From positions 8,168,027 through 8,232,026 of the forward strand of contig OY829650.1 of NCBI GenBank assembly GCA_963691815.1: 64,000 nt of DNA. The letters are read 5' to 3'. The first letter of the stretch is position 1; the number at the start of each line of letters is the position of its first letter. Under the pieces are notes generated by a model. That model was not told the origin of the DNA. It made no database searches and worked only from the letters and a program-made list of their open reading frames with translations. This document shows, piece after piece, positions 10,610-64,000 of the stretch. Position numbers and translations under genes: made by a program. The DNA comes from Echiichthys vipera. Lineage: Eukaryota; Chordata; Actinopteri; Perciformes; Trachinidae.

Positions 10610-13600
10610 TTTGATTTGCGCTGTCAAAGCACTTTGTATACTGCTGTTTTTAAAGGTGCTATACGAATAAAGTTATTATCTATGCTACTGTACGACTGCA
10701 GGGTGGTTCACGCAGTCGATTTAATTAAGAATATTTACTTGCAAACATATGATGGTACTATGCCAAGACCATATGTCTGGGTTAATTTATTATATCACAT
10801 AGAATAACTGCTTAAATATCTTTATCGGCCAAATGTTCAGTCTCTTAATGGTCACTGTTGTGTACAACGGTACAAAACATTGTACATGTATATCAAAGCA
10901 GTAAAAATCCTATTTCTGTCTATGCTGTATCATGATAATGAGCTTACAGGAAACTTCCCTTTTTCAGGTCTGAGTGCTGGAGAATGCAGCCAGGTTGTTA
11001 TGGCAAAACGAGAGACATTTTATGTACCAGCAGGGGGCAGTCTGTCTCTGTCCTGTGTGGTCCAGCACTGTGGAGGCGCCTGGAGAGGAAACTGGATGAG
11101 ATATTCAACCTACAACAATTTAGGTGCGAGACACCGTCAGACCAATGTGACACTCTCAGCCAATCAAACTCAACTAATTTTGGATTTCCTGAGGGTAAAC
11201 AAATCAGATGAAGGTTCCTATGGATGCCGTGTTACGTGGGCTGATGGGGCCATAGAGCAAGGCAATTTGAAATATGTGAACATCACTGCAGGTATGTAGA
11301 ATCATATGTATTATTAGTATACATACACTTGATATTAAAATTAGAGAACACATTTTAAATACTTGATTTCCATAATTTGGTAGAATATCCACTGTGGCTA
11401 TACCACTGCTGTACTAGCATGTTTTCTTTAGATAACCAAGGCATTTCAACAAAAACCTTTATTTTGTTTTAAAAGAAAAACAGTGAGCAAAATTAGAGAA
11501 CAGTAACCATTGTGTCAGAAGAGAAGATTGAAACAATGTTTTCTTAGGGCTATTGTAACACACTGTAAACAATTGTCTTGTAAATTAACAGTAAAATACT
11601 GGCAGCAGGGTTGCCAGCATTCTACTGTTAATTTTACAGTTCACCTACTGTTATCTACTTTACAGTATGTTACTGTGATAAAAACTACATACTGAATTAC
11701 AGTACAATCCTGTATCTCCTTGATTTGACAGTAAAATACTGGCAGCAGGGTTGCCAGCATTCTATTGTTTATTTTACAGTTCCCTTACTGTTATGTACTT
11801 CACGGTATGTTACTGTGATAAAACCACATACTGAATTACAGTACAATCCTTTATTTCCATGATTTTTACAGTAGACTAAAACAGTATAGTGCTGAATGAA
11901 TTCACAGTATACAGTACTAGTGCAAGGTAGTTGCAATATTGTTTTTTTTTTTCATTAATTGCATTTAACCATAATCCCATATACAATACAATGCAGTCAT
12001 TTTTGTAGATAGAGCATATTATTGTCTGAAAGCCACTTGCTATGAATTAAGCGCTGTCTTCACTGTAACCTCGTTCAGCAATTTTAATATACCGTATACT
12101 GAATGAGTTAGTTAATTATAATACAGCCATTTAACATGTGTAAAAGAAGAGACTTAGAAAATATCAATTATATAACCTTTATTTAAAAATGATCACCAAC
12201 TGCAATACTTAACAGCTTAACAATTGAATAAAACAAATTCAGCTGTTTTAGTGTAACTGATTTGCTTAGTTTTGTAGGGAAGAGATACTATGTACAATGG
12301 AGCTTAATCAGCTTGTGGCGCTTAAGGCCCTGAATAGATACAAAATTATCTGCAATGGAACACTGATTTTCAGTTAAGTTATTTAAAGTGCTTGCATTGA
12401 AACTGTGAGTTGTGCTAAAACATAATAATGAAATATAGAATAAAAATAAATAATAAATAACAATAATAATAATCCCTGCTTGTTTACTGTAGCTGCACAC
12501 ACGCTTTTCTGCAGCGTTCAACGATATAAATATCTACGTTTTTTAAGTGCAATATAACATATTTAGTCAGTGGAACGAGAACACATACATAACTGTAAAC
12601 AAAAAAAGGGTAAAAACAGTGACTGCGACGATGACTTACTCACCGACCTTTACAAAATTCCACTGGAAGTCCATCAGATTCTTCAGAAGTTTGGACACAT
12701 GGGGTTTGACTGTGACGACTTCTTCTGGACAACTTTTCCTGTTTTCTTGGAGATAATCTTTCCCCGGCTGGACTTGGACTCTCTCTCTGGGTTGATCCCA
12801 ATGAAGCGCCTAAAAAACACAGCAGTCTGAGATTAGAGGGATAGCAATAATGTCTGCTACTATATAAAGAGGACTGGGTGATATGGACAAAATCAAATCA
12901 AAATACCTTTGACCAAAGACAACCCGAAAAGAGTGCTCACTCACAATTTCATGTCAGAATGACTGCTTTGAAAAAGGACTGTTAGGTAACACAAGCCTTA
13001 CCTTTGAATGAACTCAAGACTCATCTTGGTACTGCAGGTTGAAGATATAGTACAGGGAAAACAGAGCAGCAAGACCTGTCACAAAGGTGGGCTGGATGCC
13101 CTCACACAGGGCATGACCTTCAAAGCTGATCATCCAGCGTCCAATATTCACAGGCTCTGTTCCACCTGAAACGTGAAATAAGAGAAATACCAGTACTACA
13201 TGGAAGAACATTCATGCTTTGTTGCGATACAGAGAACTCACTTATCAACTTAAAGCTCATCTGATATGAAATAGACAGTATGTCCATTTACTGAATACAT
13301 ACAGAGGAGGATTAGATGAGGAGTTGCCGGTAAGGTGAGGGTCTTCTCGACGTCATCAACTGTGGCAGACAACTGTAGGGCACAGACAATTTATTAGTAG
13401 TGAGAACAGTTTCGTAAGAACTACTGTTTCACTCTTTTTTCAACTTCTGGTCTTATTTTTACTGACCTTTTTATCTTTGTAATTTAACTTTTTTATATGT
13501 ACAGTGTCCATGAGTCTGAGAAAGGATACTTTTAAATTGAAATAATTTGTATGACTAGTTTTATTTATATTATTATTTTTATTCATATTCAATAAATCAA

Positions 13601-16457
13601 TAAAAAATTAAGAAAGAAGAGAGAGTTATGTCTGCAAGAAGGATGAGCACATCTCTGGTAGTCTGGTAGACTCTGACAGTAAATCCAACAGTGATAAGAA
13701 AAAAATGCCAATACACACACACACCAAAAAATGGTTAAGCTCCTGTTTAAGTGTGATTCTTGGCAATGCAATATGCACTGCGAACATTAAAAGAAAGAGC
13801 TAAGTAGTTCAAGCAGCCTCACTATGTCGTTAAGGTTGGCTAACTCCCTCTGTAGGCTAACATCAGCACATGAAATCAAACAGGTTGTATACAGCTTCTC
13901 ATTGGTCTCACTGAACAAATAAGAATAATGAATAATGTAGATATCTGCCTGCCTGACAAAAAAAACTATAAAATAGCATGCTAAATGTCCCTGCTGTACC
14001 TGTCCAGTTACCGCATGGCAAGTTAAGATGACCATATACTGATTAATCACAGTTTAACTAAAATAAAATCATAGTATGATAGCAAGCAAACATCATCAAA
14101 CAAATAAAATATAGGTTAACTTACCCTGTGATTTGCTCATGAAATGCAGGATTAAAATAAATGTTCCAAGAAAGGAAAGACCAGAGTTGGCTTGATGACT
14201 CCAACTGTTCCCATGTGTTGTAGCATGTCTCCTCTAGAAATACAGTAGTGTTCCGTATTTGCGCGGCCTCTCTGCTGTTGATTCTAACATCACTCCCAGA
14301 ATGCAATGCTATTTACGGTTTATTACAGTATTTTATGGGAAACGGCAAGCTACCTACCAATATTGCCCAGAATGCATTGTTTTCAACAGTATAATACCTT
14401 TTTAATGGGAAACAGTATGTTACTGTCGCAATTTGGCTGTTTTCTTACAGCAATTTGTTACAGTGCAGGTATAGTTCTGGAACAAAATGCAGCACAGAGT
14501 CAGGCAGGTTCAGATGGTAATGAACTTTGTTCAGCCACGGGGGACAGGTGAAAGGAAAGTCAAAGCCAGGCAGGGCGTCGAAGAGCCGTTGCAGGGACTC
14601 CCATAACAGCTCAGGAGAGAGGCAGATGGAAACCAGGAGGGACTGGGCAAAGGTCGTGGTCTGGGACAGGAGGCTGAGGTGATAACCAGGAAGACGACGG
14701 GACAGGATGGTCAGGGGTAGGCAAGGTCGAATCCGTGTAGGCAGTCAGGAAATCACTGGAGAGTTTTTCATGACAGCTGAGGCCCTTGCTTTGAATGACT
14801 TCAGCACATCTGCGGCCACAGAACATTTCTCACACTGCTCTGGTTTGATCTTGGTCCATTCCTCTTGTATCTCTTCCACAGTTGGGTAACTGTAGTGGGT
14901 TTCTTAGCCATTGCCTTGTTGCCAAGGATTTTTCTGAGATTCTCAATGGGGTTTAGATCTGGACTCTGACACTTCCTCCTCCAAATTTAACTGACTTCTT
15001 TAGACACTTTGGGTTTAGTCGTTTAAATTCTGACGCTGGAAATTATGTTTCCCATAAGACCCGAATAAATTGAACTTTAGCCGTGTCATGTCACTTTTTG
15101 GGGATGTTTTCTGCAGCAGGATTTGGGCCACTTGTACAGCTACATAGCAGGGTGAATGCAAATGTTTATGTGAACCTCCTTCAGCAACATGTAATACCTC
15201 CACTGCAACTGTTTCCCAATCAGACAATGACAATGCCCCCTGTCACACTGCACAATGGGTTAAGCAGTTCCTTGAAGCTAAGAATATTGAAATAATGAAA
15301 TGGCCAGCCCAGAGTCCTGATCTAAACCCAATAGAGAATCTCTGGAAAATCCTTGGCAACAAAGCAATGGCTAAGAAACCCACTACAGTTACCGAACTGT
15401 GGAAGAGACTGAAGAAGAATGGACTAGTGATGTCCTGTGGGCGCAGACGTGCTGAAGCATGCTCAAAGCAAGGGCCTCTACACTTCCTATTTATTTCTGA
15501 ATCCTATAGCCAAAAGAAAACATTGTTTAAATCTTCTCTTCTGACACTGTGGTTACTGTTCGCTAATTTTGCTCACTTTTTTTTTTTTCACAAAATACAT
15601 GTTTCTATTAAAGTGCTTTGGTTATTAAAAAACAAACAAAAAACATGCTAGTACAGCAGCCACTGCGGATATTCTATCAAATTCTGAACAATAAAAAAAC
15701 CCCCAGTATTTCAGGTTAACTCAAGTATTATTACTTTGTTGTCTCATTTTGATCTCCAGTGAACGGTATATAACAGGGTACACCCATTTTTGGTTATTCA
15801 AACAGAAAAATCAAGTTGCATTATTCATGTCTTCCCCCAGCTGTCCCCTCTCAGAGGAGTGTATTGCACAGGGTTTTGATCTGTGCCGCTGCTTCTCTTT
15901 GTCTTCCCATCATTCTGGGATTGGCTCGTTGTCTGAGTTCAAAAGCCAAGCCTCAGCCGCTTCCCAGGACTCTGTCCACTCATGCAGCTGTATACAGAGA
16001 CCAACCACACCCGACTCCACAACCTCCACCTCGACGCCCCGTACCCCAGAAACGTGGCACTTACTCTCACAAAGGTATCTCATATTCTTACTTTGTAGCC
16101 TGTAACACTGACAAAAAAAGTTACTGCATTGTCAGAACTACTCTATTAACTATATTTCAATTTTATTTTTTCATTTTGCAGCCACCCCCAAGTCCCAGCA
16201 GAAGACTGAGGTAGGTGAACTTCCCGTTGCAAGACAGGATGTCCTTGGCAGTGCCCTCAACATTGTGTTTCCCCTGGCTAACCTTGAATATGTCTGCAGT
16301 CCATACGTATGCCATTGTGTGTGCTTAAATAACAGTTTTGTCATTTATAATTTTGCAGGTGGTGTATGCAGACATTTCCCAGGATGTACTGAGACAACAG
16401 GGAGCCACCAGAGAGCCTGACCAGTCCACTGTGTACTCATCCCTCACATTTTCATGA
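10146..16457 (+). CDS. btla: BTLA-like inhibitory immunoglobulin receptor (5 exons, complete)
   Basis: Single-pass inhibitory receptor, about 245 residues, exons 10146-10197, 10968-11291, 15841-16074, 16182-16210 and 16359-16457, all GT/AG with matching phases. Order: signal peptide (MCYHLLSAISYLCLLHTG); one Ig domain with B-strand Cys in LSLSC, C-strand Trp in GNWMRYS and DEGSYGC at the F strand; four N-glycosylation sequons (NVT, NQT, NKS, NIT); a membrane span LICAAASLCLPIILGLA; a proline-rich stretch PQPPPRRPVPQKR; a tail with ITIM VVYADI and ITSM-like TVYSSL near the C-terminus. The extra Cys pair (ECSQ and C-x4-C in CVVQHC) matches the Cys spacing I recall in human BTLA, as does the two-tyrosine tail; human BTLA binds HVEM and recruits SHP-1/2. 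The second Cys loop of human BTLA is absent. Alternatives: TMIGD1 or another fish Ig receptor. The class is sure, the ortholog name less so. Confidence 0.8.
10290..10680 (+). repeat. LINE 3' end (Rex1/L2-like)
   Basis: Frame near 10,325 reads FKPLLKTHFYGLAFL-stop, like the C-terminus of fish Rex1/L2 reverse transcriptases, followed by an untranslated tail ending GGTGCTATACGAATAAAGTT. A (GT)n array at 10,550-10,607 interrupts it. Lies in btla intron 1. Confidence 0.55.
10550..10607. repeat. (GT)n microsatellite
   Basis: About 29 dinucleotides inside the LINE tail. Confidence 0.97.
10968..11291 (+). CDS. btla: btla-like exon 2, Ig domain
   Basis: 324 nt. Acceptor CCTTTTTCAG, donor GTATGT. Encodes the whole extracellular Ig domain, from GLSAGECSQVV to YVNITA, including all four sequons and the B-to-F strand Cys pair. 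Confidence 0.93.
11589..11868. repeat. Two tandem copies of a 140-bp unit
   Basis: CAGTAAAATACTGGCAGCAG starts at 11,589 and again at 11,729, exactly 140 bp apart, and the copies stay about 90 percent alike across the unit. It is sub-terminal in the CACTG-ended element. Confidence 0.85.
12780..14300 (-). pseudogene. Broken transposon-borne ORF, minus strand
   Basis: Fragments read, 5' to 3' on the minus strand: LSATVDDVEKTLTLPA near 13,330-13,375; IGRWMISFEGHALCEG continuing to LYYIFNLQYQDE at 13,020-13,160; then, after a stop/frame change, SLEFIQR; and FIGINPERES at about 12,785-12,812. I recall similar strings in many uncharacterised fish proteins linked with DNA transposons. The frame breaks after QYQDES, so the copy looks dead. 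Function unknown. Confidence 0.5.
14760..14969 (-). pseudogene. Tc1-like transposase C-terminal fragment, inverted copy
   Basis: Read on the minus strand, the DNA begins CAGAGTCCAGATCTAAACCC and mirrors the plus-strand copy at 15,310-15,480. Encodes NPIEN-like and CGRRCAE-like remnants. The two copies make a large inverted repeat with a spacer of about 340 bp. Confidence 0.75.
15098..15490 (+). pseudogene. Tc1-like transposase C-terminal fragment
   Basis: Broken frames read FSAAGFGPLVQL, LLQQHVIPPLQL, then in another frame DNDNAPCHTAQW and KWPAQSPDLNPIENLWKIL. The D of DNDNAPCH and the E of NPIENLW are the second and third residues of the DDE catalytic triad. At least one frameshift near 15,215 and loss of the N-terminal half make it inactive. 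Confidence 0.85.
15841..16074 (+). CDS. btla: btla-like exon 3, membrane span and proline-rich tail
   Basis: 234 nt. Acceptor TCTTCCCCCAG, donor GTATCT. Encodes a short stalk VPSQRSVLHR, the hydrophobic span, a basic stop-transfer and tail tyrosines in AVYRDQ and GTYSHK. AVYRDQ does not fit a YxN Grb2 site. Confidence 0.88.
16182..16210 (+). CDS. btla: btla-like exon 4, micro-exon
   Basis: 29 nt, ATPKSQQKTE with the split Ala. Acceptor TTTTGCAG, donor GTAGGT. Supported mainly by exact phase continuity between exons 3 and 5. Confidence 0.78.
16359..16457 (+). CDS. btla: btla-like exon 5, ITIM and ITSM
   Basis: 99 nt with stop. Encodes VVYADISQDVL and, 22 residues further, STVYSSLTFS-stop. 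The first tyrosine fits V-x-Y-x-x-I; the second fits T-x-Y-x-x-L. Confidence 0.9.
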   Translation: MVYADISQDVLRQQGATREPDQSTVYSSLTFS

Positions 16458-17100
16458 CTGCAAACGTACCGGTTGAAAAATGATGTGCGGAGGATCAACT
16501 GTATTATTTTTTGTGCGATTTTGCTTTATCCCTGATGCCTTCAAGAATCATTTCATTCTGACCAATATTTCACTATTACATCATCCTTGAGACTCTACTT
16601 GCATATTGTTGAAAATCATTAAAGCAGAGGACAAAATGAAATAGAAAATAATCACGTTGTTGTTTTCTCTCTCTCCGTCTATGAACTGTACCAATCACAC
16701 TCTGATGTGAAAGTATACTGACTATGTGCAGGTGGCATGACAGACAGCAAGTGGAGCAGTTACATTTTGGAGCATGAATCAACCAGCTGCACCACCCTGA
16801 GGTGCTGCAGAGAGAAATGCCTTTTTGTGGCATCGTTTCACCGCTATCACTTTTATTGTTTTGAAATTTGACTGCGGACAAGCGAAACATTAATGAAGTC
16901 CGACCCATTCGGAGGTATAAATGTAAAACAAACTCCTCCTCATGTCCAATTTTTCTGATGTGATTGTACATAAAATATTAAAGTAGTAAAAAACCTTCTG
17001 TAATGTGCTGTTATATTGCAACAGTTGTGTGAGATTTGAGAAAAAGATACCACATAAATGACACAAAATACAACATTTTATTTTAGAATAAATTCTCAAT
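16458..17100 (+). other. Probable 3' UTR of btla-like gene
   Basis: No coding signal. ATTAAA near 16,618 and 16,976 and AATAAA at about 17,087 are possible polyadenylation signals; none can be chosen from sequence alone. Confidence 0.4.
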
Positions 17101-17387
17101 GGCACGTTACATAACCAAATATACATATACATGTTTAGACATCTTTTAAATTAATCTATTTCCTTTTATCATTTACCTTATTAATTAGCGTACTCTGCAG
17201 TTACATTTTTACATGACATCAATGCAAAAGAAGTTATCATTTTAATAAATTAAGCATATTAACAGAGGAAAGGTTGCAGGGCATTTAGGCGATACCTGCT
17301 ACAAACTAAATGACATCTGAAACTTCCACTTCTGCGTTATTTCTGCCCCTGTTTCCATTGCTCAATGTAATCACTGGCCTACTGTAA

Positions 17388-17623
17388 GGCTGTATTCACA
17401 CCAAATCAGGCATTGATGCGATTAGCGCAGAGTTGAAAAATTGGCCCTTTTTTGCCTCCATTGTGTTCCCCACTCCATTGTTTTTTGTCAGTTTTGTCAC
17501 GTCACTGGCCCTGCAAGGTGAACGGGTTGCGTTTCTCCAAAAGCCTTAACTCACTACCCACATTGAAACAAAAGGGAGGACTGGCGTTTTCACTGCAATG
17601 TCAGATTTGGTGTGAATGCAGCC
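17388..17623. mobile_element. PIF/Harbinger-type MITE, 236 bp, TAA target duplication
   Basis: Ends GGCTGTATTCACACCAAATC and, reversed from the right, GGCTGCATTCACACCAAATC. TAA flanks both sides (17,385-17,387 and 17,624-17,626). No coding capacity. Lies between btla and rap1gap2. Confidence 0.75.
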
Positions 17624-18440
17624 TAACTGAGCACAGTGTGTATTAGTCAATGCTGTACCTTAAGTGCTTATCAAGGAACTTACTGTAACAGCTTCCTTGC
17701 AAGTTAAAAAGTCACCTAAATTACAAAGTAGGGTTTTTGTAATTTGTGTGAACTGACCCTTTAAACCCTCTGGAATTTGAGCTTCACGTGACAGAACTTC
17801 ACACACTCCGTCATGCCATCCAGGAATGGTTCTCTCCACAGTAGGAGTACATAGACATTCTTCCAAAGACCTGTTTGTTGTTTGGTCACATAGGAAACAC
17901 ATTTGTGTGTCTTTAAGCATTTTCTTGATTGGCACACTCCCACTTTGCCCTGCTAACTCTAGTTGGTGCAGCTTCCAAGCTAATGTTGGCATAATTGAGG
18001 ACTAGAGTAGACCTATTGTCATGTTGTGCTTGTAAGCAACTGGCCTTGCTATTTACTTCTAAGAGACTTTGTAATAAGAACTAACAAAGCGTCAAATAAA
18101 AAATAAAAAAGAAGCTTTGAGTTCACATTCAAAGTGTTTTTTTGTTTTTTTTTGCTGAAGTGTGGTTCGATAGGTTCATTTAACCTGAAGCATCTTTTTC
18201 AAGTCATATTCATCAGCTCACATGCTGGGGAACTTTAAACCGGGAGACTTTCCTGTTCAAAAGTTCCACCAAACATAGACACAAATACACCGAGCTAGCA
18301 AGCTTCAATGGGAGGTATCAGAAGGTGAAATGTTTTCAAGTGCAACATCTCTTTCAGCAAATGTGGGTGTTGATCGGCTACCCACGACTGTGCTGCAACC
18401 GGATCCAGGAATCCAGGAGATTCTTGTCCTCTCACATAGT

Positions 18441-18447
18441 GAGAGAG

Positions 18448-18489
<42 letters not shown>

Positions 18490-18493
18490 GGAG

Positions 18494-18557
<64 letters not shown>

Positions 18558-18558
18558 C
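18441..18558. repeat. (GA)n microsatellite
   Basis: Imperfect GAGA/GACA run of about 115 bp in the interval between the two convergent genes. Confidence 0.95.
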
Positions 18559-19534
18559 ATCGGCGGTGGAAAGGGCTTTTGATAGATTGTAAGGCGCAGC
18601 TTTGGCTAAAATAAGCTTATGGCAAAATGTGTTGGCAGTGTTTCCCACTGGGCCCCATATGAGTAATTCCCCACTAACCAAGCACTTGAGTTCAGGGATT
18701 TGCAGTTACCCTGCTGCCATTGGTATCAACTGAGTTTCAGCAATGTTGTGTTTATAGTGCAGTAAACACAATGCAGCAGCTAGCAAGTTTACAAGAGCAT
18801 CTTGAAAATCAAAGGTGTTCCCTAGAAAGCTCAGATCCTACGGTGAACAGTTGGGCCTCCCACCTCCAAAATGGTGCTACTGCAAATCTACATTATGTTT
18901 CTGTACATGTGTGTATTTGTCTGGTTGTCGGCGTACTTTTATTAGGCCAAAGAGGAAATGTTGCCAGACGTACCATTCAAGGGCAAAAGCAAAAAGGGAA
19001 CATCCTGATGTCTAAAGACGTCATTTCCACTGAGCACTCAGCAGTCGACTAGATAAAGAGAAACAGTTTGGCCTTACGGTAGTCTCCTGTTACCATTATT
19101 CTAGATCACTGTGTCTCTCTATTCAACTAGATGCTTGAGAAAAAGCTGAGGCAGAGTCTGGCTCGGCCTGCACTCACAGTATTACAGCCATGCTAGCACT
19201 TTCATGTGATGTGAACAATTAACAACTGAGACACAACAACTTGTAACATCGGCAAACTATTGACTTATTTCTGTAGCCTAAGGTTGGATTAAAAAGAAAG
19301 CCAGCATGTCATCTGCTTCTCCTCACTATACACTCACAGTATTCTCAGTTAGTTTATAGTTTATGGGGACTCTGGTGCAGTTGGTAACCTTGTGAGTTTA
19401 TCCTTGGCGTAGGGAAGTGGTTCTACAGAGACGTTGTGGTTGGTGTTGCGATTTTCTTCTTTTTTTTTTTAGCAGCTCCGTCAGCCCGCACTGTCCTTCT
19501 GTTGTGCAAGTCTGATGTTTCCATTTCCACAAAG

Positions 19535-63417
<43,883 letters not shown>

Positions 63418-64000
63418 GCTGGACGTCTCTGCCGGTGCTAGGAGGGGTTCGGGTGACAGACGGTCCAAGGTCAGGCTGGCTCCAGGGTCCCTGGGCTGCA
63501 GGACCTGCTTCGCTGTGGCTTTGCGGGGTTCCAGTGTGAGCTGTGGATGTCACAATCTTGGTTCTGAAATGCTGTCTGGTTTGGAGACAGCTGGCAAGTT
63601 TCTGCCAAAGAAAGTACCTGTTTGATTTCTGGCCCTGGATTGTCAGTTCAGAGCCTCTCAGTCAGACGTTCTGGTTTAAGTCTTGACCAGTAATCCAAAA
63701 GGTAACGATTGTGGAACCCCCCTTGGTTTGGTAGGTAGTCAGATCCGATTTAATCTCTGTTGATCTTGGTCTTGGGATCAATGTGTATTTCTTGTAATCC
63801 CAGAGGTCCAGAGGGGCACTGTGGGACTCCAGCTCAAGGTGAACTTCTATCTGCATTCCCTGCTCCTGCAGTGAATCTGTGCATCGCGGCTCCATAACAC
63901 ATCATGGTCCCTGGCGAGAGGATGAAGAGTTGTTCTACGGACAGCCTCACAGGACTCACACACTATGGCACTGCATCTCTCTTGTCTACCTACCTCTACC
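63418..64000. other. Upstream flank of the candidate rap1gap2 5' exon
   Basis: On the minus strand the frame of the MSQAGG exon stays open up to 63,540 and reads TLEPRKATAKQVLQPRD and LSPEPLLAPAETSS. It is bounded by CACAG at 63,541-63,545, a possible acceptor. Beyond that, nothing recognised. Confidence 0.4.

Larger units (their letters stand above)
11561..14465. mobile_element. 2.9-kb CACTG-ended (CMC/EnSpm-like) element nested in the Tc1-like copy
   Basis: Left end CACTGTAAACAATTGTCTTG; the right end read in reverse is CACTGTAACAAATTGCTGTA, and similarity runs on for about 35 bp. Both sides are flanked by CA, a possible 2-bp duplication. Inside, the minus strand holds exon-like pieces of a multicopy fish element protein (see 12,780-14,300) and, near the left end, a 140-bp tandem duplication. 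Superfamily is inferred from the CACTG termini only. Confidence 0.6.
11330..15730. mobile_element. Tc1-like transposon remnant, expanded by a nested element
   Basis: Long terminal inverted repeats of about 200 bp, at roughly 11,330-11,552 and 15,490-15,730. Shared strings include GTACTAGCATGTTTT, GTGAGCAAAATTAG, GAACAGTAACCA and GTGTCAGAAGAGAAGATT. Between them are transposase remnants in both orientations and a separate 2.9-kb element. It occupies most of btla intron 2 (4.5 kb). Outer limits are approximate because the ends have drifted. Confidence 0.75.

Noticed and set aside
10968..11291. TMIGD1 (the usual mammalian neighbour of BLMH) as the Ig gene
   Set aside because: Only one Ig exon instead of two, and the tail has ITIM/ITSM tyrosines and BTLA-type extra Cys; kept as an alternative, not the main call.
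15295..15651. Functional Tc1 transposase gene
   Set aside because: Only the C-terminal part with frameshifts is present; no DNA-binding half and the first catalytic Asp was not found.

Overview
The window is vertebrate, almost certainly teleost, nuclear DNA. Genes are split into short exons with GT/AG introns, the non-coding DNA is full of fish-type transposon remnants, and there are many very long (GT)n/(CA)n arrays. I rebuilt three protein-coding genes exon by exon. Each exon was accepted on splice sites, on agreement of intron phase with its neighbours, and on remembered similarity to human proteins. No database search was possible.

Layout. (1) About 1-8,475, minus strand: 5' half of bleomycin hydrolase (blmh). 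Six coding exons give residues 1-214, including the catalytic Cys; the rest lies beyond the left edge. (2) 10,146-16,457, plus strand: a complete five-exon, about 245-residue receptor with one Ig domain, a membrane span and an ITIM/ITSM tail. It is best explained as fish B- and T-lymphocyte attenuator (btla). It is head-to-head with blmh, and its 4.5-kb second intron is mostly a nest of DNA transposons. (3) About 19,535-63,417, minus strand: rap1gap2, a Rap1-specific GTPase-activating protein, in about 22 exons. The predicted length is about 728 residues against my recollection of about 730 in human. It is tail-to-tail with btla. Its largest intron (about 42.3-63.3 kb) is a repeat-rich desert.

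The three genes do not form a pathway. blmh is a cytosolic cysteine peptidase, btla an inhibitory lymphocyte receptor, and rap1gap2 a switch-off factor for Rap1 in secretion and adhesion.

Mobile DNA includes: a Tc1-like element (about 11.33-15.73 kb) carrying a nested 2.9-kb CACTG-ended element; two PIF/Harbinger-type MITEs with TTA or TAA duplications; a hAT-type MITE with a perfect 8-bp duplication; a foldback retroelement with a 13-bp duplication; a tRNA-derived SINE; several LINE 3' ends; and a minus-strand LINE reverse transcriptase in two pieces. A perfect 28-bp palindrome with a 1-nt centre lies at 54,269-54,325. I found no wholly new gene system. The best leads are the btla gene and its transposon nest, the alternative N-terminus and GoLoco gap of rap1gap2, and the unusual repeat structures.
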